Below, piece after piece: positions 11,385 through 20,726 of a stretch of DNA of 64,000 nt. The stretch covers positions 62,001-126,000 of the forward strand of contig NC_057010.1 in assembly GCF_000002595.2 (NCBI RefSeq), read 5' to 3'. Made by a program: the position numbers and the translations under genes. This DNA comes from Chlamydomonas reinhardtii. Its lineage: Eukaryota > Chlorophyta > Chlorophyceae > Chlamydomonadales > Chlamydomonadaceae. The first letter of the stretch is position 1. Each line of letters opens with the position of its first letter. Under the pieces are notes generated by a model. The model ran no database searches and was not told where the DNA came from. It worked only from the letters and a program-made list of their open reading frames with translations.

Positions 11385-11753
11385 GAGGAAGATGACTTAC
11401 TTGATTTGATTGTCCTACGGGAACACTTATGGCTGACAACTGAGCCGCACGATACAATTGAACAAGCTGTCTGGGATGTAGTCTCGGCAGCAATCTCGGC
11501 GATGGAATATGGTAGGAGATTGCTATATGCAGCCAGGAACGAGCAAGGAGTGATCGATGGGAACGCAGTAATGGCGCGCATCAAATCGCAAGTTATAGCA
11601 GACTTCTGGTTACAATCGTATGTGTGTCTTGGTGCCAAACCGAGGGGGTGGGACCGAGTCTCGCCAGGCCACCCTTGGATTGAGCGAAGAGCAGATGGAA
11701 GTATGAAGCTGAACAGACCACGAAGTGTCATAATGGAAGAGGAGGTGGAGTGA
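11385..11753 (+). mobile_element. LINE C-terminal fragment, AT-rich lineage
   Basis: The frame ending at 11753 aligns with the last 120 residues of the L1-like protein: EQAVWDVVSAAISAMEYGRR matches its QAVWDIVCLAAVAALEYGRQ, and VIADFW and GWDRVSPGHPW match VIADFW and RWDLVPNQHPF. Third codon positions are much richer in A and T than in the other LINE copies or host genes here, suggesting a different, perhaps older or separately derived family. No polymerase domain is present. Confidence 0.7.
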
Positions 11754-11905
11754 TGGCACCTAGTAACATGTTCGGTATGGCGGGAGGAGCGTCCTATGGG
11801 AGCAAGCCTACTAGAGCTAGAGTAGGCCGACGGCGTTGCAGGCGGCACGCCCCTGGGGTCCAGAGCAGGGTGTTCGTTCTCCACGTCACTGGCTCGTGAA
11901 CTGCG

Positions 11906-12139
11906 TCAGCAGGTCCCTCTTGTAACCAATGCAATCTGCTGCGGAGGACTGGAGGCTGCCGTCTGCAGGGTTGGGGATAGGGGCACCGGCGGCGTGGCGG
12001 GCGCCTTGGGGCTGGGCGGCTGCGGACTGGGCGGTGGCGACGGCGGAGATGAGGGCGCAGGTGGCCGGGGCGACGGCGGCAGCGGCTCGTTCACGGGAGG
12101 CGGCGGTGGGGCGGCGGCGGCGGCAACCCTTGGCAACAT
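11906..12139 (-). pseudogene. Ser/Pro-rich tract, cell-wall protein remnant
   Basis: The minus frame contains PPSPRPPAPSSPPSPPPSPQ, the hydroxyproline-type linker found in pherophorins and gametolysin-like proteases of volvocine algae. No flanking globular domain could be joined to it with confidence. A LINE piece lies between it and the beta-sandwich fragment at 10490-11249, so both may come from one disrupted gene. Confidence 0.35.
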
Positions 12140-12335
12140 CCGTCCCGGGGGCCACCACGGGACTGGGCGACAGCCAGACCAAACTCGGTTGCCGTGCGGT
12201 GCATTAAGTGCCAGAAGGCGGTGAACTTCAACATCGAGAAGTGCGGCCTGGAGAAAGTGGAGGACGAGTAGGTGCGCACGGTAGCTAGGAGGGGGGGCTG
12301 GAGTCTGGTGGCTTTGCGAGCGTGTATCATGTGAT

Positions 12336-12343
12336 CTTTCTCG
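12336..12343. repeat. 8-bp target-site duplication, left copy
   Basis: CTTTCTCG, identical to 15226-15233 at the other end of the foldback element. Confidence 0.85.
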
Positions 12344-13019
12344 CAGCTAGGTCTCCACCCCAAAGGCTCCCACTCGGCATGGGATGAGAGCCGGCATGGG
12401 ATCCCACGTCGACTGTGACCGCTGACCACCGTTGACCACTCGCAACACTAGCAGACTGCCAATGGTATCCCACGCCGAGTGGGATGCCATACCCACTCAG
12501 TCAACGAGCGACGAGAAGAAGCGACTCGTTATACAGTTTGCTGCTGCTTGATACGTGCGTATCTTTCCTTTCCGAGTTGATAGCTCAACCGCCCCCACTT
12601 GGCCGAGCTAGCTGTCGCTTGCGCGACCGGAAATGGCGAGGCCGGGACTTTGCATCGCGACAGCTCGCGCCAAACAACCATCGCTAGGCCCTGCGTCTAT
12701 GCATTTGGTGGTTTTAGGGCATCAGGAACTCAGCAGCGATCACGGCAGCATTTGAGGCCCGGCTTGGGAGCCACAGGCGCATACCCACCTTCGTGCGTGC
12801 GGGCCCCAACGCGCCCGTGCGCCTCGCGTGGGCATCCAACTGCGGTCAACGTGCTCGCACCCCTCCCAAAGGTGAAAGCGCATGGGAAGCGCCCATACTG
12901 TGCCACGGAGGCCTTGGAGCCAGCCTTGGGGTGCAAGTGACCGTCGGGAGAGGGGTCGGGAGCTGGGGTGCTGCATGTACCCCGGCTGCCGTGCTTGCCT
13001 CCCGGGCCTGTGCACGCGT

Positions 13020-13445
13020 CGAGGGTCAGCTCTTGTGTAGGGCTATGCGCAGTGCAGTAGCAGACTGCAGGCACGGGCGGCCTGGGTATGCGGCGGAGTG
13101 CCATGTGCGCTCCGGCCTCAGGGGCCACGCACGGGACGGGTTGGTGAGGGCGAGGTGTGGCCGACACGTACCCTGGCTGCCATGCGTGCCTCCCCGGCCG
13201 GTGCACGCGCCCAGGGGTAGCCCTTGCATAGGGCTATGGGGCAGTGCAGTAGCAGACTGCAGGCACGGGCGGCCTGGGTATGCGGAAGAGTGCCATGTGC
13301 GCTCCGGTCTCAGGGGCCACGCACGGGACGGGTTGGTGAGGGCGAGGTGTGGCCGACACGTACCCTGGCTGCCATGCTTGCCTCCCCGGCCTGTGCACGC
13401 GCCCAGGGGTAGCCCTCGCATAGGGCTATGGGGCAGTGCAGTAGC
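13020..13445. repeat. 192-bp tandem repeat in the left foldback arm
   Basis: AGACTGCAGGCACGGGCGG recurs at about 13062 and 13254, 192 bases apart, with a partial third unit ending near 13445. Each unit holds GGCCACGCACGGGACGG and GTGGCCGACACGTACC. Confidence 0.85.
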
Positions 13446-13734
13446 AGCACCAGGCATGCTCCGTCTCGTAAGGCATGCTGCAGGAGATGTTATGCGAGGT
13501 TGTGTGTGCGGCTCATTCAAACAGCAGATGCATGCATCCCGTGACCACGTTTGCCTGAGCTAGCACGCAGCACTCAGCCCCCTGACGTGTTATGCATGTA
13601 TGCATGTGTGGCCAGGGGCTCAAGCCATTCCGCTGTGCTTTGCATGCATGGAGCGGGCTGGAGTGCGACGTGACCTGTCCAGACATCAGGTGCAATGACT
13701 GGAACGAGTACAGAGCACGTTATGCTGCACGTGC

Positions 13735-14535
13735 AGGCTGTCTGCTACTGCACTGCCCCATAGCCCTACGCAAAAGCTGGCCCTCGGCGCGTGCACAGGC
13801 CCGGGAGGCAAGTACGGCGGCCAGGGTACGTGTCGGCCACACCTCGCCCCCACCCACCCGTCCCGTGGCCCCTGAAGCCGGAACGCACATGGCACTCCGC
13901 CGCATACCCAGGCCGCCCGCGCCTGCTGTCTGCTGCTGCACTGCGCCATAGCCTTACGCGAGGGCTAGTCCTGGGCGCGTGAACAGGCCCGGGAGGCAAG
14001 CACGGCACCCAGGCTACGTGTCGGCCACACCTCGCCCCCACCCACCCATCCCGTGCGTGGCCCCTGAGGCCGGAGCGCACATGGCACTCCGCCGCATACC
14101 CAGGCCGACCGCGCCTGCAGTCTGCTGCTGCACTGCCCCATAGCCCTATGCGAGGGCTACCCCTGGGCGCGTGCACAGGCCGGGGAGGCAAGCATGGCAG
14201 CCAGGGTACGTGTCGGCCACACCTCGCCCTCACCAACCCGTCCCGTGCGTGGCCCCTGAGACCGGAGCGCACATGGCACTCTTCCGCATACCCAGGCCGC
14301 CCGTGCCTGCAGTCTGCTACTGCACTGCCCCATAGCCCTATGCAAGGGCTACCCCTGGGCGCGTGCACCGGCCGGGGAGGCACGCATGGCAGCCAGGGTA
14401 CGTGTCGGCCACACCTCGCCCTCACCAACCCGTCCCGTGCGTGGCCCCTGAGGCCGGAGCGCACATGGCACTCCGCCGCATACCCAGGCCGCCCGTGCCT
14501 GCAGTCTGCTACTGCACTGCGCATAGCCCTACACA
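13735..14535. repeat. 192-bp tandem repeat in the right foldback arm
   Basis: The same unit in inverse orientation recurs at about 13737, 13925, 14117, 14309 and 14501. The right arm thus has about two more units than the left, and the inner ones are more diverged. Confidence 0.85.
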
Positions 14536-15225
14536 AGAGCTGACCCTTGACGCGTGCACAGGCCCGGGAGGCAAGCACGGCAGCCGGGGTACATGCAGCA
14601 CCCCAGCTCCCGACCCCTCTCCCGACGGTCACTTGCACCCCAAGGCTGGCTCCAAGGCCTCCGTGGCACAGTATGGGCGCTTCCCATGCGCTTTCACCTT
14701 TGGGAGGGGTGCGAGCACGTTGACCGCAGTTGGATGCCCACGCGAGGCGCACGGGCGCGTTGGGGCCCGCACGCACGAAGGTGGGTATGCGCCTGTGGCT
14801 CCCAAGCCGGGCCTCAAATGCTGCCGTGATCGCTGCTGAGTTCCTGATGCCCTAAAACCACCAAATGCATAGACGCAGGGCCTAGCGATGGTTGTTTGGC
14901 GCGAGCTGTCGCGATGCAAAGTCCCGGCCTCGCCATTTCCGGTCGCGCAAGCGACAGCTAGCTCGGCCAAGTGGGGGCGGTTGAGCTATCAACTCGGAAA
15001 GGAAAGATACGCACGTATCAAGCAGCAGCAAACTGTACAACGAGTCGCTTCTTCTCGTCGCTCGTTGACTGAGTGGGTATGGCATCCCACTCGGCGTGGG
15101 ATACCATTGGCAGTCTGCTAGTGTTGCGAGTGGTCAACGGTGGTCAGCGGTCACAGTCGACGTGGGATCCCATGCCGGCTCTCATCCCATGCCGAGTGGG
15201 AGCCTTCGGGGTGGAGACCTAGCTG

Positions 15226-15233
15226 CTTTCTCG
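15226..15233. repeat. 8-bp target-site duplication, right copy
   Basis: CTTTCTCG, identical to 12336-12343. Confidence 0.85.
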
Positions 15234-15405
15234 CTCTGCGCTATCTGGGGGACTGCCCGTGCGTTTTATAATTGATGGATATTACATTGTGCTTTCAAAA
15301 CTGCTGTCAATCTACATAGCCTATAGGTAGCCTTTAGAGGTTGCCTTACCACTCGCACCTTTCTGTGCGCAAAGCTGCGACCCGTAGGTTCTCGAACCTT
15401 AGCTG

Positions 15406-15801
15406 ATGTCGCTCAAGCAAGCGCAGCGCGCACGGGCGCAGCAGAGCGGCCTCACTCCGCGGCAGCGCAAGGTCCTCAATTTCGTCGTGCCAAAAGGTCC
15501 GCAGCATGCACCGCTGCCCGCGCGTCTGTATGCGATGCCAGAGCAGACTGCGTGGTCCAAGATGAGCCCACAGGAGCAGCAGCAGGCGATGTATGAGAAC
15601 CTGAAGGCCCTGAACCAGAGCCTGTCCAACCTCGACCAGAAAGTGTCCAGCGTGCAGTCCCGTGTCAACATCAACACGGTGCTGATTCTGCTCTGCCTGG
15701 TGCTCGTGGTGGTGATCGTGCTCTCGTTGTGGATTGCCTCATCGGCGGTGTTCAAGTCGGCACTCCAGACAGTCTTCAGGTGCGCATGCAGCTCATTCTA
15801 G
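15406..15801 (+). CDS. Small protein with coiled coil and C-terminal membrane segment
   Basis: A single open frame of 131 residues from ATG to TAG. The basic N-terminus (MSLKQAQRARAQQ) is followed by LTPRQRKVLNFVVPKG, then a heptad-like stretch (NLKALNQSLSNLDQKVSSVQ, about 65-84) and a strong membrane segment (TVLILLCLVLVVVIVLSLWI, about 91-110), leaving a short tail. This layout suits a tail-anchored or single-pass protein. A GT at the 3' end (TTCAG/GTGCGC) could instead be a splice donor, in which case the last ten residues would differ. No family is recognised. It lies just outside the foldback element and has an inverted partial copy at 15935-16105. Confidence 0.5.
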   Translation: MSLKQAQRARAQQSGLTPRQRKVLNFVVPKGPQHAPLPARLYAMPEQTAWSKMSPQEQQQAMYENLKALNQSLSNLDQKVSSVQSRVNINTVLILLCLVLVVVIVLSLWIASSAVFKSALQTVFRCACSSF

Positions 15802-15934
15802 GTGACCATATTCAGCCATCAACTTGGAACTGCCCTCTATGCTGCCACTGACACTTACCCCGCGGCCGCGCCCCCTACCCGCACTCCTTCAACAGGTAGT
15901 TGGCTGTTAGGTTATTATTCCGCGACCCAGCACC

Positions 15935-16105
15935 TGAAGACTGTCTGGAGTGCCGACTTGATCACTTGAACACCTTCCATGCGGCAATCCACAACAAGAG
16001 CACGATCACCACCACGAGCAGAGTAGAATCAGCACCGTGTTGATGTTGACATGGGACTGCACGTGGACACCTTCTGGTCGAGGATGGACAGGCTCTGGTT
16101 CACTG
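15935..16105 (-). pseudogene. Inverted partial copy of the 15406-15801 gene
   Basis: On the minus strand this repeats the gene's coiled coil and membrane-segment coding part (GTCAACATCAACACGGTGCT and GTGGTGGTGATCGTGCTCT are shared), with several small differences including one extra and one lost short segment. The two copies face each other tail to tail across about 140 bases. Confidence 0.75.
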
Positions 16106-17029
16106 CTGCTGTGCATTACACTTCACGCCGGACCACAGCTGGGCCAGTACCTTCGGCGCGGCGGCGGCGGCGGCGGGACGGTGCTGACGCCGGCCGGCAG
16201 GCCGGCCAGCGGCGGCGATGGCGGTGTACCAAACACGCATGTACCACCAGCATGATTAGTGCGAGATGCGCCACGGGTTTTTGCTGCGATACGGCGGAGC
16301 TTGACAATCAGGCATGATGAGATACAGGTAGATGTACATAGTGTGTGAATGCGACATGTGGAAATGCACAATGCGCTCGCGGTAGATCTGATACTGGCTG
16401 CACGGAGCCGGGGTTGTAGTTCATTCCAAAAACCTAAGCGACCACGGGGGTGTAGCCGTCCATCCGGATGGTGTGGATGGGAGGGGTGTGTGTATTTAGA
16501 GTGGTCGCTGTTGTCGTCTGTTGTCCAGTGCAAACTTTACACATGCAGACTGAATTTGAGTCCATTTGCTGAGCAGGGATTTTGAGTACAGGGTTTTGTA
16601 GACAGGACACTTCAGCATACCTGGATGGTGCTTCGGATTATTTGATGCATTCTTAGGCTTGAAGCGTGCAGACGCACTGGAACCGCATGATGCTGCTAGC
16701 AGGGGCCTTCCCCTCATTCATATGCTGGGCATGACTCTCGTCTTCCATACGGTAGCCTGGCATTTACCACGACAGTGGCTTGGTCTAAGGACATGCTATA
16801 GAGGAGCGAGTGTGAATGCGGACGTAGTCTGCGCATGGGAGCCCGATCGATTGTCCCTGACCCAGTAAGCCACAGGCATCCAACAATTGCACCATGCCAT
16901 AGTTCGGAGATGTTTGTGGGTTGCATGACCATGCCCTGGGCGCTGCCGCTATTTCTGTAGCCGCCACCACTCCTGTCACTGCCATTGCCAACATTCCTGC
17001 TGTCACCGCCGTCGGTGCCGCTACCGCAG
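16106..17029. other. No supported gene
   Basis: Contains a GGC/GCG run at about 16156-16180 and otherwise ordinary mixed sequence without motifs on either strand. Confidence 0.4.
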
Positions 17030-17284
17030 CGGTTCTCCCTGAAGGATGTCAAGGTTGAGGTGAAGGGGTTGAAGGCTACCACCAAGGCCAACATTGGCAA
17101 CACCTACGCCCTGGGCGTCAAGCACTCCGCCGCCACCAAGGCCAAGGTTTCGAAGACTAAGAAGGGCAAGCCCCTGACCGCCGCCACCAAGGCCAAGATT
17201 TCGAAGGCTATGAAGGGCAAGCCCAAGACCGCCGCCCACAAGGCCAAGATTTCGAAGGCTATGAAGGGCAAGAAGTGTGCCTAA
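17030..17284 (+). CDS. Exon with three NUMOD3-type repeats (fragment)
   Basis: From a good acceptor (GCTACCGCAG/CGG) the frame reads RFSLKDVKVEVKGLK and then three near-identical 17-residue units, HSAATKAKVSKTKKGKP, TAATKAKISKAMKGKPK and TAAHKAKISKAMKGK, ending KKCA and a stop. This pattern fits NUMOD3, a modular DNA-binding motif known from GIY-YIG homing nucleases and scattered in algal and viral proteins. No nuclease domain is nearby and no start codon is in the exon, so it is either the last exon of an unseen gene or a relic. The lysine-rich composition could alternatively suggest a histone-H1-like tail, but the ISKAMKGK spacing favours NUMOD3. Confidence 0.5.
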   Translation, partial: RFSLKDVKVEVKGLKATTKANIGNTYALGVKHSAATKAKVSKTKKGKPLTAATKAKISKAMKGKPKTAAHKAKISKAMKGKKCA

Positions 17285-17518
17285 GAGCGGCAAGGTGCGC
17301 GATTATGGGCTGGACGTAGGATTATCCTCGCTTCTTAACTCACCGGAATTGTCTCTGCACAATTAGTGTGTGTGTGTGTCAGTCAACCCTCTCATGCAGC
17401 TGATTCTGGCGATATGGACCCCTGCGCACCCGCGCCCACGTGCTTGATTGTACAAGGGTGTGTCGCTAAACCCGTTGGTGGTGATAACCACCCCTCCACG
17501 CGACTACCACGCTCGCGT
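17285..17518. other. Short spacer with a GT run
   Basis: GTGTGTGTGTGTC lies near 17366. No gene or regulatory site is supported. Confidence 0.4.
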
Positions 17519-17594
17519 TTTGGGGCTGAGTCCCCCAAGCGAAGCGGTTAAGAGGGGGGCCGACGCCCCCCCGGATCACCCCTGTCCGTGCGTT
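17519..17594. repeat. Dispersed hairpin motif, copy 1
   Basis: TTGGGGCTGAGTCCCCCAAG forms a hairpin and a second G-run/C-run pair (GGGGGGCCGACGCCCCCC) follows, then ACCCCTGTCCGTGCGT. The same arrangement is found at 36340-36414. Confidence 0.65.
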
Positions 17595-18956
17595 CATATC
17601 ATACTGGCGCGTACTATCATATTGGATACGGTATTTAGGCGGTGTAGGGGGCGGTGGGGGGCGGGCTGTCCACCCACGAGTCGCTGCCGTGCCCCCCTCC
17701 CCCCGCCCACTGACTCGCCCCGCCTGTGTGCTCCCTGCTCTGCCGCTCCTTGCAGTCCGTTTCACCTTGAGCGGCCGAGCAGCCTTAAGGTGCGCACGGG
17801 GAGGCACGGAGGGGTGTGGGGCGAAGTTGGCTCGTGGGAAAGGTGGGTTGATGAGCGCTGCAGGGGTGTCTGTTGTGCTCTCCTCTGATCCAACCCCCTG
17901 GTTCGTGCTCTCTTCTCCTCGCAGCACCCGGCGGGTGGAGGCAACGGGGGCAGAACCACGAGTGTCCTCTGCGGGGCGGCATGACTCCCTGGGGGGCAGC
18001 TGGGATGGCCGCGACCCCTGACACGTGTCGCGCGCCATAGTGGCACGCGCTCGGCCGCCTGGTGTGTCCCGAGTGATTATGCAGCTGCCACCGGTGGTTG
18101 GGGGTGTGGGCCTGCTGCCGTTGGTGCAGCGCGTACAGGCGCGGCAGGTTGGGTTGACGGCGCGGTGTGTGCTGGGGGCGTGTGGCCTGCTCCCGTACGT
18201 GCCTCCTTGGACTCGGGTGGCGGTCGCGTGGCTTCGGCGGATGCATTCGGATGTGACACCGCTGCGGTTGTTGATGCATGGGGGTGGCTCGCGGGTGTTG
18301 GGTAAGCCCCTTGCCCCGGCCTGCCCCCCTTCTGCGCGTCTGTTGGGCGCTATGTCGCACTTGCCGCCGTTGTCTTTGGTGGCGCCGCCTGCGCCGGGCG
18401 CGTGGGTGGCACATGTGCCCTTATGGGCTCATCCTGCGCTGTGTGTGGGGGCGGGGGGCACGTGGGATGTGGCTTTTGCGGACCTGTACAATCTGCCTGG
18501 CCTGTTGCGGGTGGGGCAACTGGTTGATGCTCACGACGGCTTGGACGAGTATCGGGAGGCCAGTCAGCACCCTGGGCGCTGGGGGCCGCGGTATGCTGAG
18601 GCTTTTGATGGGGTGTACTTACTACCGTATTGTGTGGCGGCGGGTGCTCCGGTATCGGCGGCTGTCTCTGCCGTCGCCCCTCCGTGGCCCTGCCTCAGTC
18701 CGAGAAGCAGCGGACAGGTTTGCGGAGGCAGTCACCCTTCTGCCGCCTGGTTGGGCGGCAGCCGTGCGTGCCGCGCGGCTGGCGATGGGGCGGGCTGCCG
18801 CTCTGCCGCTGGACACTGCGGCGCAGGTTCATGCTACTGTGGAGGCGTGACAGATGTGGTGCGGGAGCTGGGGTGGGTGCCAGCTGCCGGCCAGCCCCTG
18901 ATGATTACGGAGTATACGGTGATGGCGCCGCAATTGGCGGCCCTGCAAGCTTTACA

Positions 18957-19570
18957 CACACGGGTATGACGCCGGTCTGGGAGAGGGGTCAAACGGCACA
19001 GCCTGGTTACCTGCCTTGGCCTTGTCGTCCGGTCCCCAAACTCCGGCTATAGGTCAGGCACGGCCAACGTGGTCCCGGGCGGACGACACGGCTTAGACTG
19101 GTCTAGCTCGCGTGGCGTCCGGGGGATGCGTTCCGCCCAGCTTGGCACGGTCGGCGACGGTCGTCAGGCCGACCTCCGAATCAGCTACCAGCGTTCTACA
19201 AGTATCACCTTGATACTACAGAGACCTCAAATATTTTGTTTGCGGCCTATTCGGTGACGTCGCGGTGAACAGGCTTCTCAAATCTGCGCAATTACCGCGC
19301 TTTGATGCCAATTATTGTTGCCGTCATCAAACATACATGCAAGGAGACTAGAAACATGCTCCCGGGCTTAAGAGTGCGACCCTGGCGAAAGCATGCCTCG
19401 CGAAATGTGGTGACAGCCACCCTCGCAGAATGCGACGGGAGTCAAACTTTTACATCCTTATATGTCATATAAGTCAATTCCTGAAAGAGGGAGGCTAAGT
19501 CTACGCGAGCGTGGAGAAACACGTGTGGACACGTTTTTGCCCCTCTTCAGACCGGCGTCATACCCGTGTG
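18957..19570. mobile_element. 614-bp non-autonomous DNA transposon inside a LINE
   Basis: The ends are exact inverted repeats for at least 23 bases, starting CACACGGGTATGACGCCGGT, with further imperfect pairing inward (GAGAGGGGTCAAA against AGAGGGGCAAAAA). Flanks are AGCTTTACA (18948-18956) and AGCTTAACA (19571-19579), a 9-bp target duplication with one difference. Removing the element and one flank copy restores the LINE frame as LQALHWAYVLDAG, which aligns with LKAKHLQSVCDAG in the 8139 copy. The size, ends and 9-bp duplication suggest a Mutator-like MITE; hAT (8 bp) is the alternative. Confidence 0.85.
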
Positions 19571-20070
19571 AGCTTAACACTGGGCTTACGTTTTGGATGC
19601 TGGTGTGTTAGACGCGGACGTGCCTTTGGCGGCCGTTGCTTTTGCGGGGACCCTAGCACGGTTGTGGGGTCTTGAATGGGAGAACCAGCACAAAGAAGCG
19701 TTGTGGAGGGTGGCTGCAAATGCGCGCTGGGCGTTCCCTTGCCATGCGCAGGAGCTGGCTGCTGGTGTCGCCGCTCCGTGCCATGCGTGCGGTGTTTGTG
19801 CGTGGAGTCACGCGGATTCCGACTGCGGGAGGGTTTGCTGCAGCTCCAGATGACCCTTGTGTGCTTGCACACTCAAGCTGTCCCCTCTGTAACACCGCAA
19901 TCATTGAGTGGGCAGCGTCCCATTCGCCGGCTCTTTTGGCGGTTGAGGGTGTCGAATGGCTTAGTGTCTGGCGTGAGTCCGCTTGAGCGAATTGGCCACG
20001 ACCCCAGTTTCACGTGTTGGCAGTTTGGTCAGGTTTGTGTCTAGGGGTAGCGGATGCGTCTGTTGGGGGG

Positions 20071-20133
20071 TATTTAGCGAATTTGGGGGAGGGGGGTTAT
20101 TTAGCGAATTTGGGGGAGGGGGGTTGTCTGCAA
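20071..20133 (+). repeat. 27-bp tandem repeat at the LINE 3' end
   Basis: TATTTAGCGAATTTGGGGGA recurs at 20071 and 20098, 27 bases apart, with a partial third unit. Its position at the 3' end of the LINE copy suggests a tandem-repeat tail in place of poly(A), as seen in some LINEs. Confidence 0.6.
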
Positions 20134-20534
20134 CCATCGGCCATACTGGGCCACGGTAACGCCTCAAAACACGGGCTCGCAGATCGGCGCTGGGTGACGC
20201 GCATTCCCTAATCAGGGGCCTCCTCCTGCCCCGGCGCATCAGCGCCAACTGGCTCACAGACCGGCTTCTAGAAAGCAGGATAGCTCTCGCGGGGAAACCA
20301 TCAGAACCCGCCGCACCAGCGTCCTCACCCGTAGAGCAGCGACCTAGGAAGGCCGAGATGGCACTCTTTCGGGGAAGTTCGGCACAAGTATGTTCAGTGC
20401 CTACACAGGTAACGGAGCCGAACCGTTCCTGATGGGTTTCGATCTTGCGACCTTGATGTGACTCCGGCACCCAACTCCGGCATCGTGGCGCAAGACCACC
20501 CGCGTACAAAGCCCACGGGCGGGCGATTTAGCGA

Positions 20535-20726
20535 ATAGAGGTTACATGTGGGATGACAGCCACGGGCAAGCCAGGGCTCCAAAAACGCACGAGACACGTA
20601 CGCACACTCGAGGAGGGAACCTCGAATGACCCCCATGCTCCTCGCCTCACTAAAGGAGGGGAGGAACCCCGAGCAAGGCTCACCGCAAACGCTAGCGCTG
20701 CTCACCTAAGCCGCGGGTCGGCGTCA
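20535..20726. repeat. 190-bp direct repeat, copy A
   Basis: From ATAGAGGTTACATGTGGGA to GGGTCGGCGTCA, matched with roughly 85-90% identity by eye at 21653-21841 in the same orientation. See the findings for possible explanations. Confidence 0.8.

Larger units (their letters stand above)
12344..15225. mobile_element. 2.88-kb foldback DNA transposon, hAT-like
   Basis: The element starts CAGCTAGGTCTCCACCCC and ends with its reverse complement, and the 8-bp target duplication CTTTCTCG stands immediately outside both ends (12336-12343 and 15226-15233). Eight-base duplications and CA-starting inverted ends are typical of the hAT superfamily. Nearly the whole element is one inverted repeat: the left arm is 12344 to about 13445 and the right arm about 13740-15225. 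The ends carry several copies of a CCCACTCGGCATGGGAT-type motif in both directions. No transposase motif is visible, so it is non-autonomous. The arms differ by rare substitutions and by satellite copy number. Confidence 0.85.
17623..20133 (+). mobile_element. Degenerate L1-like LINE copy, interrupted by a DNA element
   Basis: Frames between 18025 and 18956 match the region of the long LINE protein C-terminal to the polymerase: GGVGLLPLVQRVQARQ, YVPPWT and LLGAMSHLPPLSL correspond to GGFGLLPVVEHVRARH, YVPPWT and LLGALSYLPPVTI. The reading frame shifts at least twice between 18600 and 18850. After a 614-bp insertion the frame resumes as YVLDAGV and continues to WENQHKEALWRVAANARWAF. The copy has no polymerase domain. 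Its 3' part is matched by 10067-10489 and by part of 9320-9604, and it ends in a 27-bp tandem tail. Confidence 0.75.

Noticed and set aside
12185-12270. Plus-strand frame RCIKCQKAVNFNIEKCG ending in a stop
   Set aside because: A CxxC motif is present but the frame is short, its upstream exon cannot be found, and no family is recognised.
12793-13563. Long frames in both arms of the foldback element
   Set aside because: They come from the 192-bp repeat, which happens to be a multiple of three and free of stops. The same peptide appears on both strands, and no motif is recognised.
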